The translations under genes and the position numbers were made by a program. DNA of 64,000 nucleotides from Allolobophora icterica (taxonomy: Eukaryota; Annelida; Clitellata; Crassiclitellata; Lumbricidae), in NCBI GenBank assembly GCA_963556255.1, contig OY744616.1:11293927-11357926 (forward strand), in the 5' to 3' direction. This document shows, piece after piece, positions 1-24,838 of this stretch. The first letter of the stretch is position 1, and every line of letters begins with the position of its first letter. The notes under the pieces were generated by a model, which was not told where the DNA came from, searched no databases, and was given only the letters and a program-made list of their open reading frames with translations.

Positions 1-455
1 ATCCGATGTTTGATTATGTAGATTTATACCCGCAGGATCTGTCTTCGATCAGTGCTTTGGAACTTCCGGCGTTCCTTAGAAAGAATGGTCGACACGCTTG
101 TGCGTTCGCCTGTTCGTCAGTTTGTCCCAGTTCTGTGTCTGATGGGTCGACGTGGAATGGGTCAGAGGACGAACAGCCGGCTGCCTTCTCTGTTTGCTCT
201 GGGTATTAGGTGCTTGTTGTCGTTGTCATGACGGGCTGTTTTTGTTGGGTGGTCGCTATTTCTCTTTGACGTACAGTGTATGAAACGGCGCGGAAGGCGG
301 TTACAAGGATGAGAGGAGAAAGTGAATGGAACGGCGTGAGAGATGGATGGTTCGTGAATGCTTTCGTGTGTTTTGTGGCGTGGTGTGTTTGCTGCTGAGT
401 GGTTGAGCGCTTGCCTGCAGCTCTGTGTGTGTGTCGATTCAAATCGCCACTGATC
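1..455. other. Stretch with no recognised gene
   Basis: I see no conserved protein motif, no convincing exon and no repeat array here. Short open frames on both strands have no recognisable domain. Confidence 0.5.
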
Positions 456-826
456 AATTGAAGCAGAAGGAGGACGAGGACGAGGAGAAGAACAAGAACA
501 AGAGGAAGAGGAAGAGGGGAGGAGAAAGAGGAAGAGGCGAAGGAAGAAGGAGAAGAAGAAGAAGAGGAGGAGGAGGAGGAGGAAGAAGAAGAAGAAGGAG
601 GAGGAGGAGGAGGAAGAGGCAGGAGAGGAGATGGCGGAGGAGGAGATGGAAAAGGAGGAGGAGGTGGAAAAGCAGGAGGAGGAGGAGGAGGAGAAGAAGA
701 AGAAGAAGAGGAGGAGGAGGAGAAGGAGGAAGAAGAAGGAGTAGGAGCAGAAGAAGAAGAAGAAGAGAAGGAGGAGAAGGAAGGAGAAGAGGAAGAGGAG
801 GAGGCGGAGGAGAAGAAGAGCAGTCC
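456..826. repeat. Long homopurine (GA-rich) tract
   Basis: About 370 bases are almost purely A and G on the plus strand, mainly GAG, GAA and AGG triplets. The open frames across it (poly Arg/Glu/Gly, and poly Leu/Pro on the other strand) are simple-sequence artefacts. The tract runs straight into the GAAGAAGAG tail of a minus-strand SINE at about 815, so it may be an expanded SINE tail. Confidence 0.9.
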
Positions 827-1170
827 ATTAAGTTAGTCCTGAGAGACAACCGTGAGTATGAAGTGTTAGAGACTATTTTCTTAGATTCGGCGTATGCGGG
901 CGGATCAAGTCCTCTCCCTGGCCATCTGATCTCCCCCAGCAGTGGATGGTCAGTATTCTCATTATAGCTGCTATGGTTAGAGGGGAGCAGGCGGAGCAGA
1001 ATTCTCTAAACATTGACATGGCGGGAATATGAACCCCCGACCTCTCGATCGACACTCTATAGCATGCTAACCACTGGACAATCAGAGTTTGCTTAACACC
1101 ATCGAAAGATGATGCACTGTCTACGTCTACATGTCCTGTCTCGCAATTCCAATCTAACATTTGTAAACAG
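815..1170 (-). repeat. tRNA-derived SINE, family S4 (GAA-tailed)
   Basis: On the minus strand this has a tRNA-like head: an A-box-like GGTTAGCATGC near 1065 and a B-box-like GGGGGTTCATATTCC near 1037. The body ends in CTGCTCTTCTTCTCC. The same body and tail recur at 1190-1510, 34550-34735 and 42925-43225, with a fragment at 9080-9215, which shows a dispersed family. It is not a functional tRNA because the cloverleaf is degraded. Confidence 0.7.
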
Positions 1171-1184
1171 ATGAATCAATGAAG

Positions 1185-1512
1185 CGGAGAAGAAGAGCAG
1201 TCCCTTGAGCTAACTCCTAGACACAGCCATGGGGTCATGACGTGCTAGCGACTTCATAGTTCATGACCTCGTCACGTGAGGGCGGGTGACCGACCAGCCG
1301 TCTCCCGTACCATCTGACCTTTCCTCTTATATATAGCATATACGGCCAGTGTAAATATTATAGCTGAGTCTGCTAGGGGCTGCTCAAGTGGAATGTGGAA
1401 TTCTCAAAGCAGATTTCTGCCATGGCGGGGGATTTGAACCCCCGATCTTTCAGTTGACAGTCCAGCCCACTGACCAGTGGAGTCACTCAACCGTCGGACA
1501 CTCCTTTGAATC
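1185..1512 (-). repeat. tRNA-derived SINE, family S4
   Basis: A second minus-strand copy directly follows the one at 815-1170. It shares the GAAGAAGAGCAGTCC tail start, the internal CTCAGCTATAATATTTACAC-type block near 1360 and a B-box-like GGGGGTTCAAATCCCC near 1433. The two adjacent copies look like independent insertions of one family. Confidence 0.65.
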
Positions 1513-1739
1513 AGTAAGACTCTAATCAATGAAACGAAGCTGTTCTAAGCTAAGCTGTTGTAATCGAATCCTTATCTTTTATAACGCATGAATAAAACTC
1601 CGTATGATCGGATCAGGCCAGGCGATGAAATACAGTACAAAGTAATAAAATATTATTATTATTATTATTTTTAACGCCCGAGGTAAAAATAATCCCTCAG
1701 ACTCTTAGAAACTATTCAGAGAGCTTGGTTGTCTGGAGT

Positions 1740-1868
<129 letters not shown>

Positions 1869-1925
1869 TTGAAGTCCCTGAGGGATCCTGTATACCTCGG
1901 GGCAAAAAAATAAATAAATAAATAA

Positions 1926-1964
<39 letters not shown>

Positions 1965-2134
1965 TTTCACACACTTAGTATCTGACTCCTGAGGGATTAT
2001 ATGTACCTCGGGGGAAAAAAAATAATAATAATGATAATAATAACAATAATAATGATAATAATGATAATAATAGTAATATTATTATTATAATAATAATAAT
2101 ATAAAATAGTAATAACTGTTATTATTATTATTTT

Positions 2135-2302
2135 ATTAAGCGCCACTATCTAATGACCAAGCATCAATTTATTATGATGGTGCTAAGCAAATGTGAGTTA
2201 AGCACTTGGTCAAGGTCCCTACACAATAACCGTCTAAGGGGAGGAGGATCGAACCCATTCTCTGCGTTAGAAGGCTAGCGCTCTAACCAATCGGCTACCG
2301 TT
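2135..2302 (-). repeat. tRNA-derived SINE, family S2
   Basis: Minus-strand copy. The plus strand reads ATTAAGCGCCACTATCTAA, then CCAAGCATCAATT, then CAAGGTCCCTACACA, and ends in an inverted tRNA-like head (ATCGAACCC, CTAACCAATCGGCTACC). Copies with the same order of blocks occur at 11648-11808 and 62950-63121, and a head-containing plus-strand copy at 7363-7500. Confidence 0.7.
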
Positions 2303-2375
2303 ATTTACCATTGGCTTTCACAATACATTGTCTTTTAATTGGTGTGCTGTTATTATTTTTTACCACTATTATTAT

Positions 2376-2642
2376 CAGTGCTTTTTTTCTAGAAAGAAAG
2401 GTTCCAGAACGGAACAATAGGTTCCGGAACTGAACAATTATGGAAGGGTTAAAATCCTGATAGAAACGGGATTGGGGGGTTGGGTGGGATCTCAATAAAC
2501 GCTGAAAACAGTTCACAACACTGAGATTAAATTAAAATAACTAAATTATTGTTTTTATTATTAAAATAAATAAATTGTTTTTTATTAGCTGAAAAAGGTG
2601 CCGGAACGCCGTTCCGGCGCGTTCCGGCTGAAAAAAGCACTG
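2376..2642. mobile_element. hAT-like non-autonomous element (267 bp)
   Basis: The ends are 13-bp inverted repeats, CAGTGCTTTTTTT on the left and its near-complement GAAAAAAGCACTG on the right. They are flanked by ATTATTAT at 2368-2375 and 2643-2650. An 8-bp duplication and CAG-type termini fit the hAT superfamily, but ATTATTAT lies in AT-rich microsatellite surroundings, so the duplication alone is weak evidence. There is no transposase inside. Confidence 0.6.
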
Positions 2643-3156
2643 ATTATTATTATCATTATGAAGTTATCCTATCCTGATTCTAATCATGCACCACCACAGG
2701 ACCACCATCATCACCAATTAGATTACCACCGTAGCACCATAGCTGTCTCCTCGGGTTCACCTCCCTGGATTCTGACCTGGCACCGGAACGGTCAAAACAA
2801 CCTGGCTATTTCGGACTTGATTTGGTATAGAATATATCACACTAAAGCCCTGACGTGGCTTTTGTGTGACGCTGAGAAATTTCCAAGAGTTACATTACGT
2901 TACATCAGAACCAATCCAAGCTGACTGGTATGACTGATGCGGAGAACACGAAGTAAACTAATCGGGTCTGGGCAGCGCCGATTAGAAGGAAACAGATGGG
3001 ATAGTTCGCACGCAATGGAATATCATCGGCTGTTGTAGAAGACCCGTTAAGTCATCGGAGGAAACAGACGCAGGAGTTGATTCTGTTCGAAGCGGAAAGA
3101 TAACTGGACGATGAGGTCAATTTCAGGTGATGCTGATTGGCACCCGAGGCCCGCCT

Positions 3157-3595
3157 TACCACCACCACCACCACCACCACCACCACCACCACCACCACCA
3201 CCACCACCACCACCACCACCACCACCACCACCACAAAGACCATCAAAAGCACAGCCACCATCATCGTCACTGCCACGACTAATACCATCTTGACCACCAC
3301 GGTGCCACCACAACCAACACCCGTACCACCACGACCAACACTACCACCCACCATCACGACCACCACCACAACCATCACCACCACGATTACCACCGCTACA
3401 ACCATTACCACCTCCATTGTGACCACCACCCTCATCACCACCACGACCAACACCACCACGACCATCATGACCACCCTCAAGACTACCACCATCACCGTGA
3501 CCATCGTGACCACCACTACAAACATCACCACCATCACCACTACGACCACCACCATCACCACCACCACTACGATCATCATGACTGCCACCAACACC
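3157..3595. repeat. (CCA)n microsatellite and impure ACC-rich tract
   Basis: About 26 perfect CCA triplets at 3157-3234 are followed by about 360 bases of ACC, ATC and ACG triplets. The poly-Thr, poly-Pro, poly-Val and poly-Gly frames are artefacts of the triplet repeat. Confidence 0.95.
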
Positions 3596-3679
3596 CCACT
3601 ACGCCCACCGCCTCCACCATCACTAACAGCAGGAATGATGAGCGCTGTCAGGGATCGATTCCTTGCCCTTGGAGCCCAG

Positions 3680-3783
3680 AGACCGGTGGCGGTGTGGTGG
3701 TGGCGGTGTGGTGGTGGTGGCAGTGGTGGTGGTGGTGGCAGTGGTGGTGGTGGTGGCGGTGGCGTCGGCGGTGGTGGTGGGTC
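3680..3783. repeat. (GGT)n microsatellite
   Basis: A GGT/GGC triplet tract that is the reverse complement of the CCA array 500 bases upstream, so the two could pair into a long hairpin. Confidence 0.93.
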
Positions 3784-4084
3784 ATAGATGGACGTCGTCG
3801 CCGTATCAGATGGATAGATATGAACAGATGCATTTCTGGGATTATCGAAAGACAGACCAGGAGTCATCGAAGCCTCGAAAGAAACTGATAAGGGCTACAG
3901 GGATCGAAGCAAGCAGGCCAAGAAACACCCTGGGAAACAAAGGAAAGCGGAGAGGGAAAGAGAATTACGTTCACAGATCAAAGCAGGACGGGTACGCTCA
4001 GGGCAACAGAGCGGAGCAGAGAGGGAGAGAAACAGAGCAACAGATAAGCAGAGAGGGAAACAGGAGAGGCACATAAATCAAAGC

Positions 4085-4172
4085 AGGCACCGAGACATCC
4101 AGGGAACATCCAGGGAAACATCCAGGTAAACATCCAGGGAAACACCGAGGGAAACATCAAGGGAAATGGAGT
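4085..4172. repeat. Short tandem repeat, about 14 bp unit
   Basis: Five to six imperfect copies of CATCCAGGGAAA and relatives. Confidence 0.75.
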
Positions 4173-4254
4173 AGCAGGAAGGAAAACAGGTGAAAGCTGG
4201 AAGAGAAAAAGCAACAAAGGCATCTTTGTAGTTTCTCACCTCTTACTCGTTGTA

Positions 4255-4640
4255 TTACGTTTTTGCTACACATTACAACAGAAATTACATTTTAAATTAC
4301 ATGTTATATTATTTATTATGTTACACATTACAACACATATTACATCACACATTATGTGACATATCATGCCACATGTTATGTTACATATTACATTGCACAT
4401 AAAATGACGTATTGCATTATATAAGGTAAATCACATGTTACATTATTACTTTTATACACATCAAGTAAACATTGCATTACATATTGCACATTAATTATTA
4501 ATTAATTATTACCCATTACATACTACATTGTGCCATATAGTATGAATTCCATATTACATTACATATTATATCAAACGTAATTACACACTGCCCATTACAT
4601 ATTACAATTACATATTACAGTTACATATTACATATTACAG
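4255..4640. repeat. AT-rich ACATATTACATT-type degenerate repeat
   Basis: Repeated variants of TTACATATTACA over about 380 bases, without a strict period. Confidence 0.7.
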
Positions 4641-4723
4641 TTACTTTACAAAGAACGGAATTCGGTTCCGTTAGAGTGAGGAATACAGTTGCGCTCTTTG
4701 TAGACCATTTGCGTCCTGCGTCC

Positions 4724-4914
4724 ACACACAGATATACACACACATGCACACATATATACACACACACATATATATATATACACACACACATACACATACA
4801 TACACACACATACACACATACATACACACATATATGCACACACATACACACACATACATACATACATACATACACATCCACCTACGCACACACATGCACA
4901 CACACACACGTGTG
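4724..4914. repeat. (CA)n / CATA microsatellite
   Basis: Alternating CA and CATA units. All open frames through it (Cys/Val- and Thr/His-rich) are artefacts. Confidence 0.95.
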
Positions 4915-5069
4915 TTTGAGAAGACGATGACGAGGTGGTCTTTTAATCTGCTATATTATTTCCATGCAATGCAATTGCACGAGCAATCGAGACTGTCAGG
5001 TGCACTACAGGCGAGCAAACAGGAGCCACTTGCTCATTTCGAAACCATCGCCCAGCACTCTGTCTTCGT

Positions 5070-5108
<39 letters not shown>

Positions 5109-5215
5109 GAAAACATATGCATATACATATATATAATATATAGGCCTACATATGAATATTTCATATATATATTTATATATAAGCCTACATATGAATATTT
5201 CTCTGTGTGGCAATA

Positions 5216-5270
<55 letters not shown>
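5070..5270. repeat. Two (TA)n microsatellites
   Basis: TA runs at about 5070-5106 and 5216-5268 are separated by AT-rich sequence in which a GCCTACATATGAATATTTC block occurs twice. Confidence 0.93.
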
Positions 5271-5342
5271 AGAGAGTGAGGGACATATATGGATACGCAC
5301 ATTCATTTTTCTATGTAGAGCCCTTGATCTTAGTGATACTTC

Positions 5343-5424
5343 ACACACACACGCACACGCACACGCACGCACTCACACACAAGCACACACACACACACGC
5401 ATGTCACACACACACACACATACA
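5343..5424. repeat. (CA)n microsatellite
   Basis: CACACA and CACGCA dinucleotide repeats. Confidence 0.93.
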
Positions 5425-6740
5425 GTAAGCCATAATCGTCCATGATTTGTTGTATGTTTAGATACTTGGTGGTTGTATCGGAGTATGAAGTGTAAGCTTA
5501 TACAACTAAGTATTTGTGTGTGTATACTTGATGTTGATGTACTTTGTTGGTATTCTTGGTTGCTTAGTGTCCTCTTGAACGGCATTTTTAGCCACAACAT
5601 AAGTGGCTTCAGATTGGAGGACATGGACGTAAAATTAGCCATATTACTCATTCGTCTGATCCATTGGGGAAATATACTGCTCAGTGGGGTTAGAATAGAA
5701 AAGAAAATAGAGGGAGGAGGAAAAATTCTTACATGTCTCAATGTCCCGACCGGAATTTCTTACGTTCCTAAAACCAGTACACGTGTTAAATTGTAGTTGG
5801 TGTGGGTTTAATCGATCCTTAGCTGTGTCTAAATATCGAACAATGAAGAATACATGTTGGAAAGCTCTTGAGTTTGATTTTCAGCAGATTTATTGTTTTA
5901 GGAAAAAATTATGACGTACCAAACACTGAAGGGGTATGAATGAAATTATATTGAACCACTGAACGTTGTGCTGGGGGTTTAACTTAACCCCCAAGGTAAT
6001 TTTGGGAAATTAACTGGAGGGGTTGAAAAATGAATTGGGGCGTTGAAACCTCCCAAGCCCCACGACAATTCAATCTCTGTACTATGCATGCAAAAACAGA
6101 TAATTACCATCAATTTATTTACATGCGAAGAAATTGTGCATGCTTGTGTGTGGGTGTTGAGTGTAGAACACTTGATCAGTTGGCGGTCAAAAACAACTAA
6201 TGGCGAAACGTCATACTGACGTAATTGTATCCCGATAATAGATCGGTCGAGGCATCGGCGACCGGAAGTACACGCAGAGCCTGCGAACAATTAGTGTCTG
6301 ATTTCTGCAGAGACCTATTAGAGTTTGCTGCAACCACATTTGACTATCAAATGGCCTTGGCATTAGCACATCTTTCATGCTGTTCCGGCAAAAACATGGC
6401 AAAATAACAGCGTTTTACTGCGAAAGGCAGATGGGGAGGAAGTTGGGGTTGACGGGTTTGATATGGGGTGGAGGACTCGCCGACATTAATGGGTCTTTGC
6501 GTGATTTATGGGTGGCAGTGTCGACAAGAAGGACATTTTCGGTGAAAGGCTGTAACTCACCGACATAAGTGGAGTTCATTTGGTGGCCTTGGCCAGTTGT
6601 AACGAAGTGTGAGGGAAGGAACGGAAAGATTGTTGGTGGTTACAGGGCGCGATTTGTATTGGAAAACTCAGCGACTTTGCTCCTCACCTCTTGAGACTAT
6701 TTTACCACTGAAGATATATGTGCCATTTACATTTCCGCAG
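5425..6740. other. Stretch with no recognised gene
   Basis: Several open frames of about 60-120 codons exist on both strands, but none shows a domain, signal peptide or matching exon structure that I recognise. It may be intron or upstream region of the kinase gene that starts to be visible at 9285. Confidence 0.45.
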
Positions 6741-6930
6741 ATCCAATCCTGCCTTCAATCTCTTTCCGTTAGGCTACCCCTCCCGTCACTTCTATTCTAA
6801 ACGCCACCCACCCTAGTAGCCGTCTGACTGTCTGCCTGCCCGGGGAGACTGAAATAATTAGTTCTCCCCGGCCTTCCTCACCCGTGGATCTTGACCCTGA
6901 ACTGATTTGGACCCTGCCTACCTATCGATT
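6740..6930 (+). mobile_element. Probable LINE-derived 3' fragment
   Basis: The order of blocks (CACTTCTATTCTAAACGCC, GTCTGACTGTCTGCCTG, then TTGACCCTGAACTGATTT) parallels 46410-46500, where similar text leads into a degraded LINE C-terminus. The shared block order is the only support; no protein is readable. Confidence 0.4.
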
Positions 6931-7084
6931 TTGTTTTGACTGAGCTGCAGTGAGCGTCCGTGTATAAGCTGGTTCCAGAGACTGTAGAAATTTCGAGGTT
7001 ATGATTACGTGTTCACTCTTGTCCACAGCTCTTCCCAATTAAATCAGACTGTCTTCCATTGAGGATACATCTACCCCATTCATG

Positions 7085-7288
7085 GGCGGCGATCCCGGGT
7101 AGATCCAGAGGGACAAGACCCCCACCTTTAACAGTGAGGGGACACAGTATACAGTTCCCCCTACATTTTGCAGAAACACCAAAAACGGTTAAGAAAATCA
7201 TTTCGCGCAAAAATTTGTTGACCTCTTTTTTGACCAGATCAGTTCAAAAGTGACCCGTGTCCCCCACCTGTCAAACAAGATCGCCGCC
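7085..7288. mobile_element. MITE with GGCGGCGATC termini (204 bp)
   Basis: Perfect 10-bp terminal inverted repeats, GGCGGCGATC at the left and GATCGCCGCC at the right. The interior (GACAAGACCCCCA, CGCAAAAATTTGTTGACC, CAGTTCAAAAGTG) is shared with the copy at 43378-43575. The superfamily is unknown because I cannot define a convincing target duplication. Confidence 0.7.
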
Positions 7289-7362
7289 TCTGACCCCATT
7301 ACATAATGGCCTTTTCCATTGATCTCCTCCAATAAATGACCTGATTCTCTTTCGACTTCACA

Positions 7363-7500
7363 GCGTGGGACACGGTAGTCGATTGGTTAGGATGTCCGGC
7401 CTGTAACCCGGAGATCACGGGTTCAAGCCTCCGATCAGGCGGTCACTGTGTAGTGTGTGTAGGAACCTTGAGGAAGTCCTTCACTCACAATTGTCCTTAC
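7363..7500 (+). repeat. tRNA-derived SINE head, family S2
   Basis: This contains an A-box-like GATTGGTTAGGATG and a B-box-like GGGTTCAAGCC spaced as in a tRNA, followed by GTAGGAACCTTGAGGAAGTC. The last block is the complement of the S2 body seen at 2135, 11648 and 62950. The tRNA-like fold lacks an acceptor stem, so it is a SINE promoter region and not a tRNA gene. Confidence 0.7.
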
Positions 7501-7861
7501 TCTGCTGATGAGAGAAAACTAAGGAGGAATTTCTACGCTTGGCTGAATTTGTTGGCGTGGGTTGTTACGAGATCGATTTCTGATGTAATGGAATTGCTTT
7601 CGTTAAGTAGTTCTGGGTGTTTGTCAACAAATAAGCTACTCAATGCAACCACAGTCGTGACTTACTCAAGACTCTGCACGCTCTCCCTTTTGCCTCTTAC
7701 AGTATGAATAATCGTAAATATAAATATAAATTTATGTAAATTGATGGTTTTAGGAAGGGTACGTAGCAGCGGTGTTCTATTAATTGCAAATTTTAAACGG
7801 TTTATTAATGACTGTTTATAATTACGTTGCATCACGTCATATAATTATATTTATACGACTG

Positions 7862-8026
7862 TGTGTTTAGGTATGTGTACATATGTATAATGTATATGCG
7901 TGTGGTTTGGTGTGGGTATATGTATGTGTGCGCGTGTGTGTGTATAGGTGTGTTTGTGTGTGCATGTGTATGTGAGTATGTGTATGTATGTATGTGTACA
8001 TGTGTGTGCATGTGTACATATGTGTT

Positions 8027-8063
<37 letters not shown>

Positions 8064-8108
8064 ATGTGTATGTGTGCATATTTGTGTGTGTATGTGTGCA
8101 TGTGTGCG
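7862..8108. repeat. (TG)n / TATG microsatellite
   Basis: TGTGTG and TATGTG repeats. The Cys/Val-rich and His/Thr-rich open frames are artefacts. Confidence 0.95.
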
Positions 8109-8633
8109 AGTAGTGGTGGGGAATAAGATGGACGATGTGATGATGTGACAGATGCAGATGGTAGGAGTGCAGGATAAATGATCTAATGATCTTGTTGCGT
8201 TTCTTGGGGAAGGCATACATTCCGGGGAAGGGAACAACTACCCATCTCACCCCATCGCGTTCTGCATGTACATTTAGATCAACATTATTATTATTAGGTC
8301 AGTAGGTCTTTAAGTAGGTCAGGTGAAGGTCGATTTTGGTTGCGTGATCTCGGTGTTTGTGTGGATTTTGATCGTGCACAAGAAATTTCGATCCTGTTTT
8401 TCAGACTGAGACAAGAAAGGGACAATGGGTCTTACATGACTTCGATATTATATCTGCTTTTTCTGCTTCATATTTTTCTCATAGGCAATGAAAATATTAT
8501 CCAAGAAACGGCTGATGAAGAAAGCAGGTTTTTTTAGTAAGGAAGACATCTTCTTGCCGTTCTCTTGTTTTAACTGAAAATATAGAGATATACATGTTTT
8601 CATTTAGCGAGAGTATGCTGTAAATGTACTGTC

Positions 8634-8892
8634 AGTCTCTCTCGCGATATCTTTCAATCTCTCTCGATGTCTCTTAACCCATAATGATCTCTGTTAAACT
8701 CTCTAGATATCTTTTAATCTCTCTCAATCGCTTTTAATCTTTCCTGATTTCTTTCAATCTCTCTCTTGATCTCTTTTAACCTCTCTCGATCACTTTCAAT
8801 CTCTCTTGATTTTTAATCTCTCTCAATCGCTTTTAATCTCTCTTGATTTCTTTCAGTCTCCCTTGATCTCTTTAAATCTCTCTCAATTTTGC
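8634..8892. repeat. Degenerate tandem repeat, CTCTCTCGAT / CTTTTAATCT
   Basis: About 12 imperfect copies of a unit of roughly 20 bp that alternates CTCTCTC with GATCTCTTTTAAT. Confidence 0.85.
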
Positions 8893-9079
8893 ATGCCTTA
8901 TCTTTCATTATTTTTATTAATACTTTGAAAATTTAATCTATGTCAACAAAGGGTGCTATAGAATCAAATGTTTGCTTTCATTGCATTATCTCTACGTGCC
9001 GACTTTGAATTTCATCAGAGTGCACTAATATAAGTTTTTCATAAATAATGACGAATAAATTATAATAAATAATGAATTA

Positions 9080-9215
9080 CACTGACCGTACACAGTCGGT
9101 GGGATGAAGAAAGAGGACTTGCCACTTCCACATATATGCCGAGACTAAGAAAATGAAGTCGCTGACACTTCATACCTGTGGCTGCCTCTCAGGCTAGCTT
9201 CAGGGACTGCAAATA
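9080..9215 (+). repeat. SINE family S4 fragment
   Basis: It matches the 3' body of the S4 copy at 43065-43225: an ACACTG...GTCGGTGGGA block, then CTAAGAAAATGAAGT, then CTAGCTTCAGGGACTGC. It lies just upstream of the first visible kinase exon. Confidence 0.6.
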
Positions 9216-9244
9216 AAATGATAATAAATACTAAAGAATTGTGA

Positions 9245-23001
<13,757 letters not shown>

Positions 23002-23490
23002 TTAACACTGTCTTCAGAATTGCTGCATTCAACTTGTGCTTGTGATGGTCCGCCGTGTTCCTAAATAACTGATAATATTGGATCTTTTCAAGCAGAAAAA
23101 GAAATTTTTATTCTTAAGCACACAAGAAAATGAAGTTGTGGAAACCGCCTTATTCTCAGGTGCTTAGTCAAAACAAAACTGATGAGGTAGGTAGGGTCAA
23201 TGTCAATGATAGTGTCTTCATTCTTCACAAATTATAAGCTGGAAGTTATTTCACAGAACCTTTTAACACTTTAACGACAAGCGTGTACTAAAACTGTCCT
23301 GGGAAACCAGCGCAGCTTGTCGTTAAAGTATTGACAGGTAGTTACTGTTATAGTCTACTACAAAGCTATTGCAATATAACCTTGTTATGTATTCAAGTTA
23401 TCCTGAAGTAATGTATTCATTTGCATGAACTTTGTTTGCAGCAAGATTTCCTTAAGCGACAATCCATTGCCAAAGGTTGTCGAGCATTGA
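23002..23490 (+). other. Possible alternative last exon of CaMKK (23442-23490)
   Basis: A weak donor (CG|GTTGGT) at 22988 and a good acceptor (TTTGTTTGCAG) ending at 23441 are phase-compatible. Together they would replace the last codons with KISLSDNPLPKVVEH and a TGA at 23488-23490. The simpler reading ends at TAA 22999-23001. Only transcripts can decide. Confidence 0.3.
23268..23329. mobile_element. Short hairpin MITE (62 bp)
   Basis: Perfect 15-bp inverted arms ACTTTAACGACAAGC / GCTTGTCGTTAAAGT. A related copy lies in opposite orientation at about 25225-25292, with one arm intact and the other degraded. Confidence 0.55.
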
Positions 23491-24120
23491 AACATTGGCT
23501 GAGTGACAACTTACACTTGAAACTTATCTACGATTTGTGTCGTCTGCACTGCAACCGCACATTGATGGTGTGACGCCTGAAGTTTTCACCACGGCAAAAC
23601 CGACGCGAAGAAATCAGGTGATCAGCCAAGATATACCAACTGACGGAGGGACGGATCAAGCGAACAGGGTGCCAGCATATCAAATGTGCTTAGCGTGGTA
23701 CCAGTATGCAGGACTGTTTTGTACTTTTGAAGTTTTTTCCCATCGCTTCGGTGCAACACCGAAGTAAACGGATCTAGCATTTTTCTCGATGTTGTGAATT
23801 TGCCTTCTTCTCCATACACATAATCAAAAAATACACATATCTTTACAAAATCTTGTGCAACGTATTTTTGCTTTTAAGTACATTTAACGATTCTTTCACT
23901 GTTGTCGTAAAAACAGTTTTTATCCCCAATACTGTAAGACATTTGTGCGTGCAAGCTGCCTGTATTCTTCAGACCAGATTTCTAGCCGTGGTGTGATACG
24001 CGTGTGGAAAGTAACACAAGACGTCTGCGTTGACAAAATATCAATACACGAGTTAAAAATTATTTAAATGAAAAGGTAGGCATGATTAAATTTTTATTTG
24101 CATTTAAACGTACCCATACT

Positions 24121-24830
24121 CACTGGCGTAAACTTGTCCAAAATATTGGGTGGGCATGGGGTCTGGACCGGAGGAGCAAAAAACAAGTTATTTCAAGATG
24201 AGAAGTTGCTTTTTTTAAACAAGTTTTTCAAGATAAAAAATTTTGTTTTTTGTTTTTCTTTATTTTTGTTTTGTTTTTATGGTTCTTGTTGTTTTGGTTG
24301 TTTTTAAGATTTTCGGATTTCGAATCATAAAAATCATGAAAAATGGCATGAACAAGAGCTCCAACTCAGTTTAATTCAGTTGCGATTTCCGAAAATTAAA
24401 AATCATTAAATCAATGTTATTAAAATAACTTCTACAAAATGAGAAAGTTTTTTAAAACAAATTTTGTGGTTTTCTTTTTTTTAAACCAATATTCGAAAAA
24501 ACTTTTTTCACCTCTAGTCTGGACAGTCAGCAGAGGCTTCCGATGTTACGTTAATGCGTATGAAATGGGGCGTTTTGCTTACATGCAAATTTGTTTCATA
24601 TTGCAGATATTGAAGATAAAAATAAATCTTTGTTTTCATTATGAATTTCTGACAGTATTTCAGTTCTGTGTCTCTGTTTTTCTGTTTCTGAAGAAATTTG
24701 TCTATATTGAAACATAATATTTTAATATTTTAAGAAATTCTCCTCTCGATTTTTGGGGGGCATTGCCCCGGCTCCTCAATTATTGGGGGGGGCACTTGCC
24801 CCGGCTGACCCCCCAGAGTCTACGCCTATG
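24121..24830. mobile_element. hAT-type non-autonomous element (710 bp) with perfect 8-bp duplication
   Basis: The left end CACTGGCGTAAAC and right end GTCTACGCCTATG form imperfect inverted repeats. CCCATACT occurs at 24113-24120 and again at 24831-24838. A deletion copy of the same family lies at 47245-47373. The interior is AT-rich with no transposase. The 8-bp duplication and CA-type ends fit hAT. Confidence 0.85.
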
Positions 24831-24838
24831 CCCATACT

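Noticed and set aside
425..967. 180-codon Arg/Gly-rich open frame
   Set aside because: It is a translation of the GA-rich tract; the opposite strand is equally open (poly Leu/Pro). No domain.
7380..7440. Genuine tRNA genes (also at 1433, 28320, 37200, 38450, 62815)
   Set aside because: A- and B-box-like motifs are present but acceptor stems do not pair, and all are followed by shared SINE bodies.
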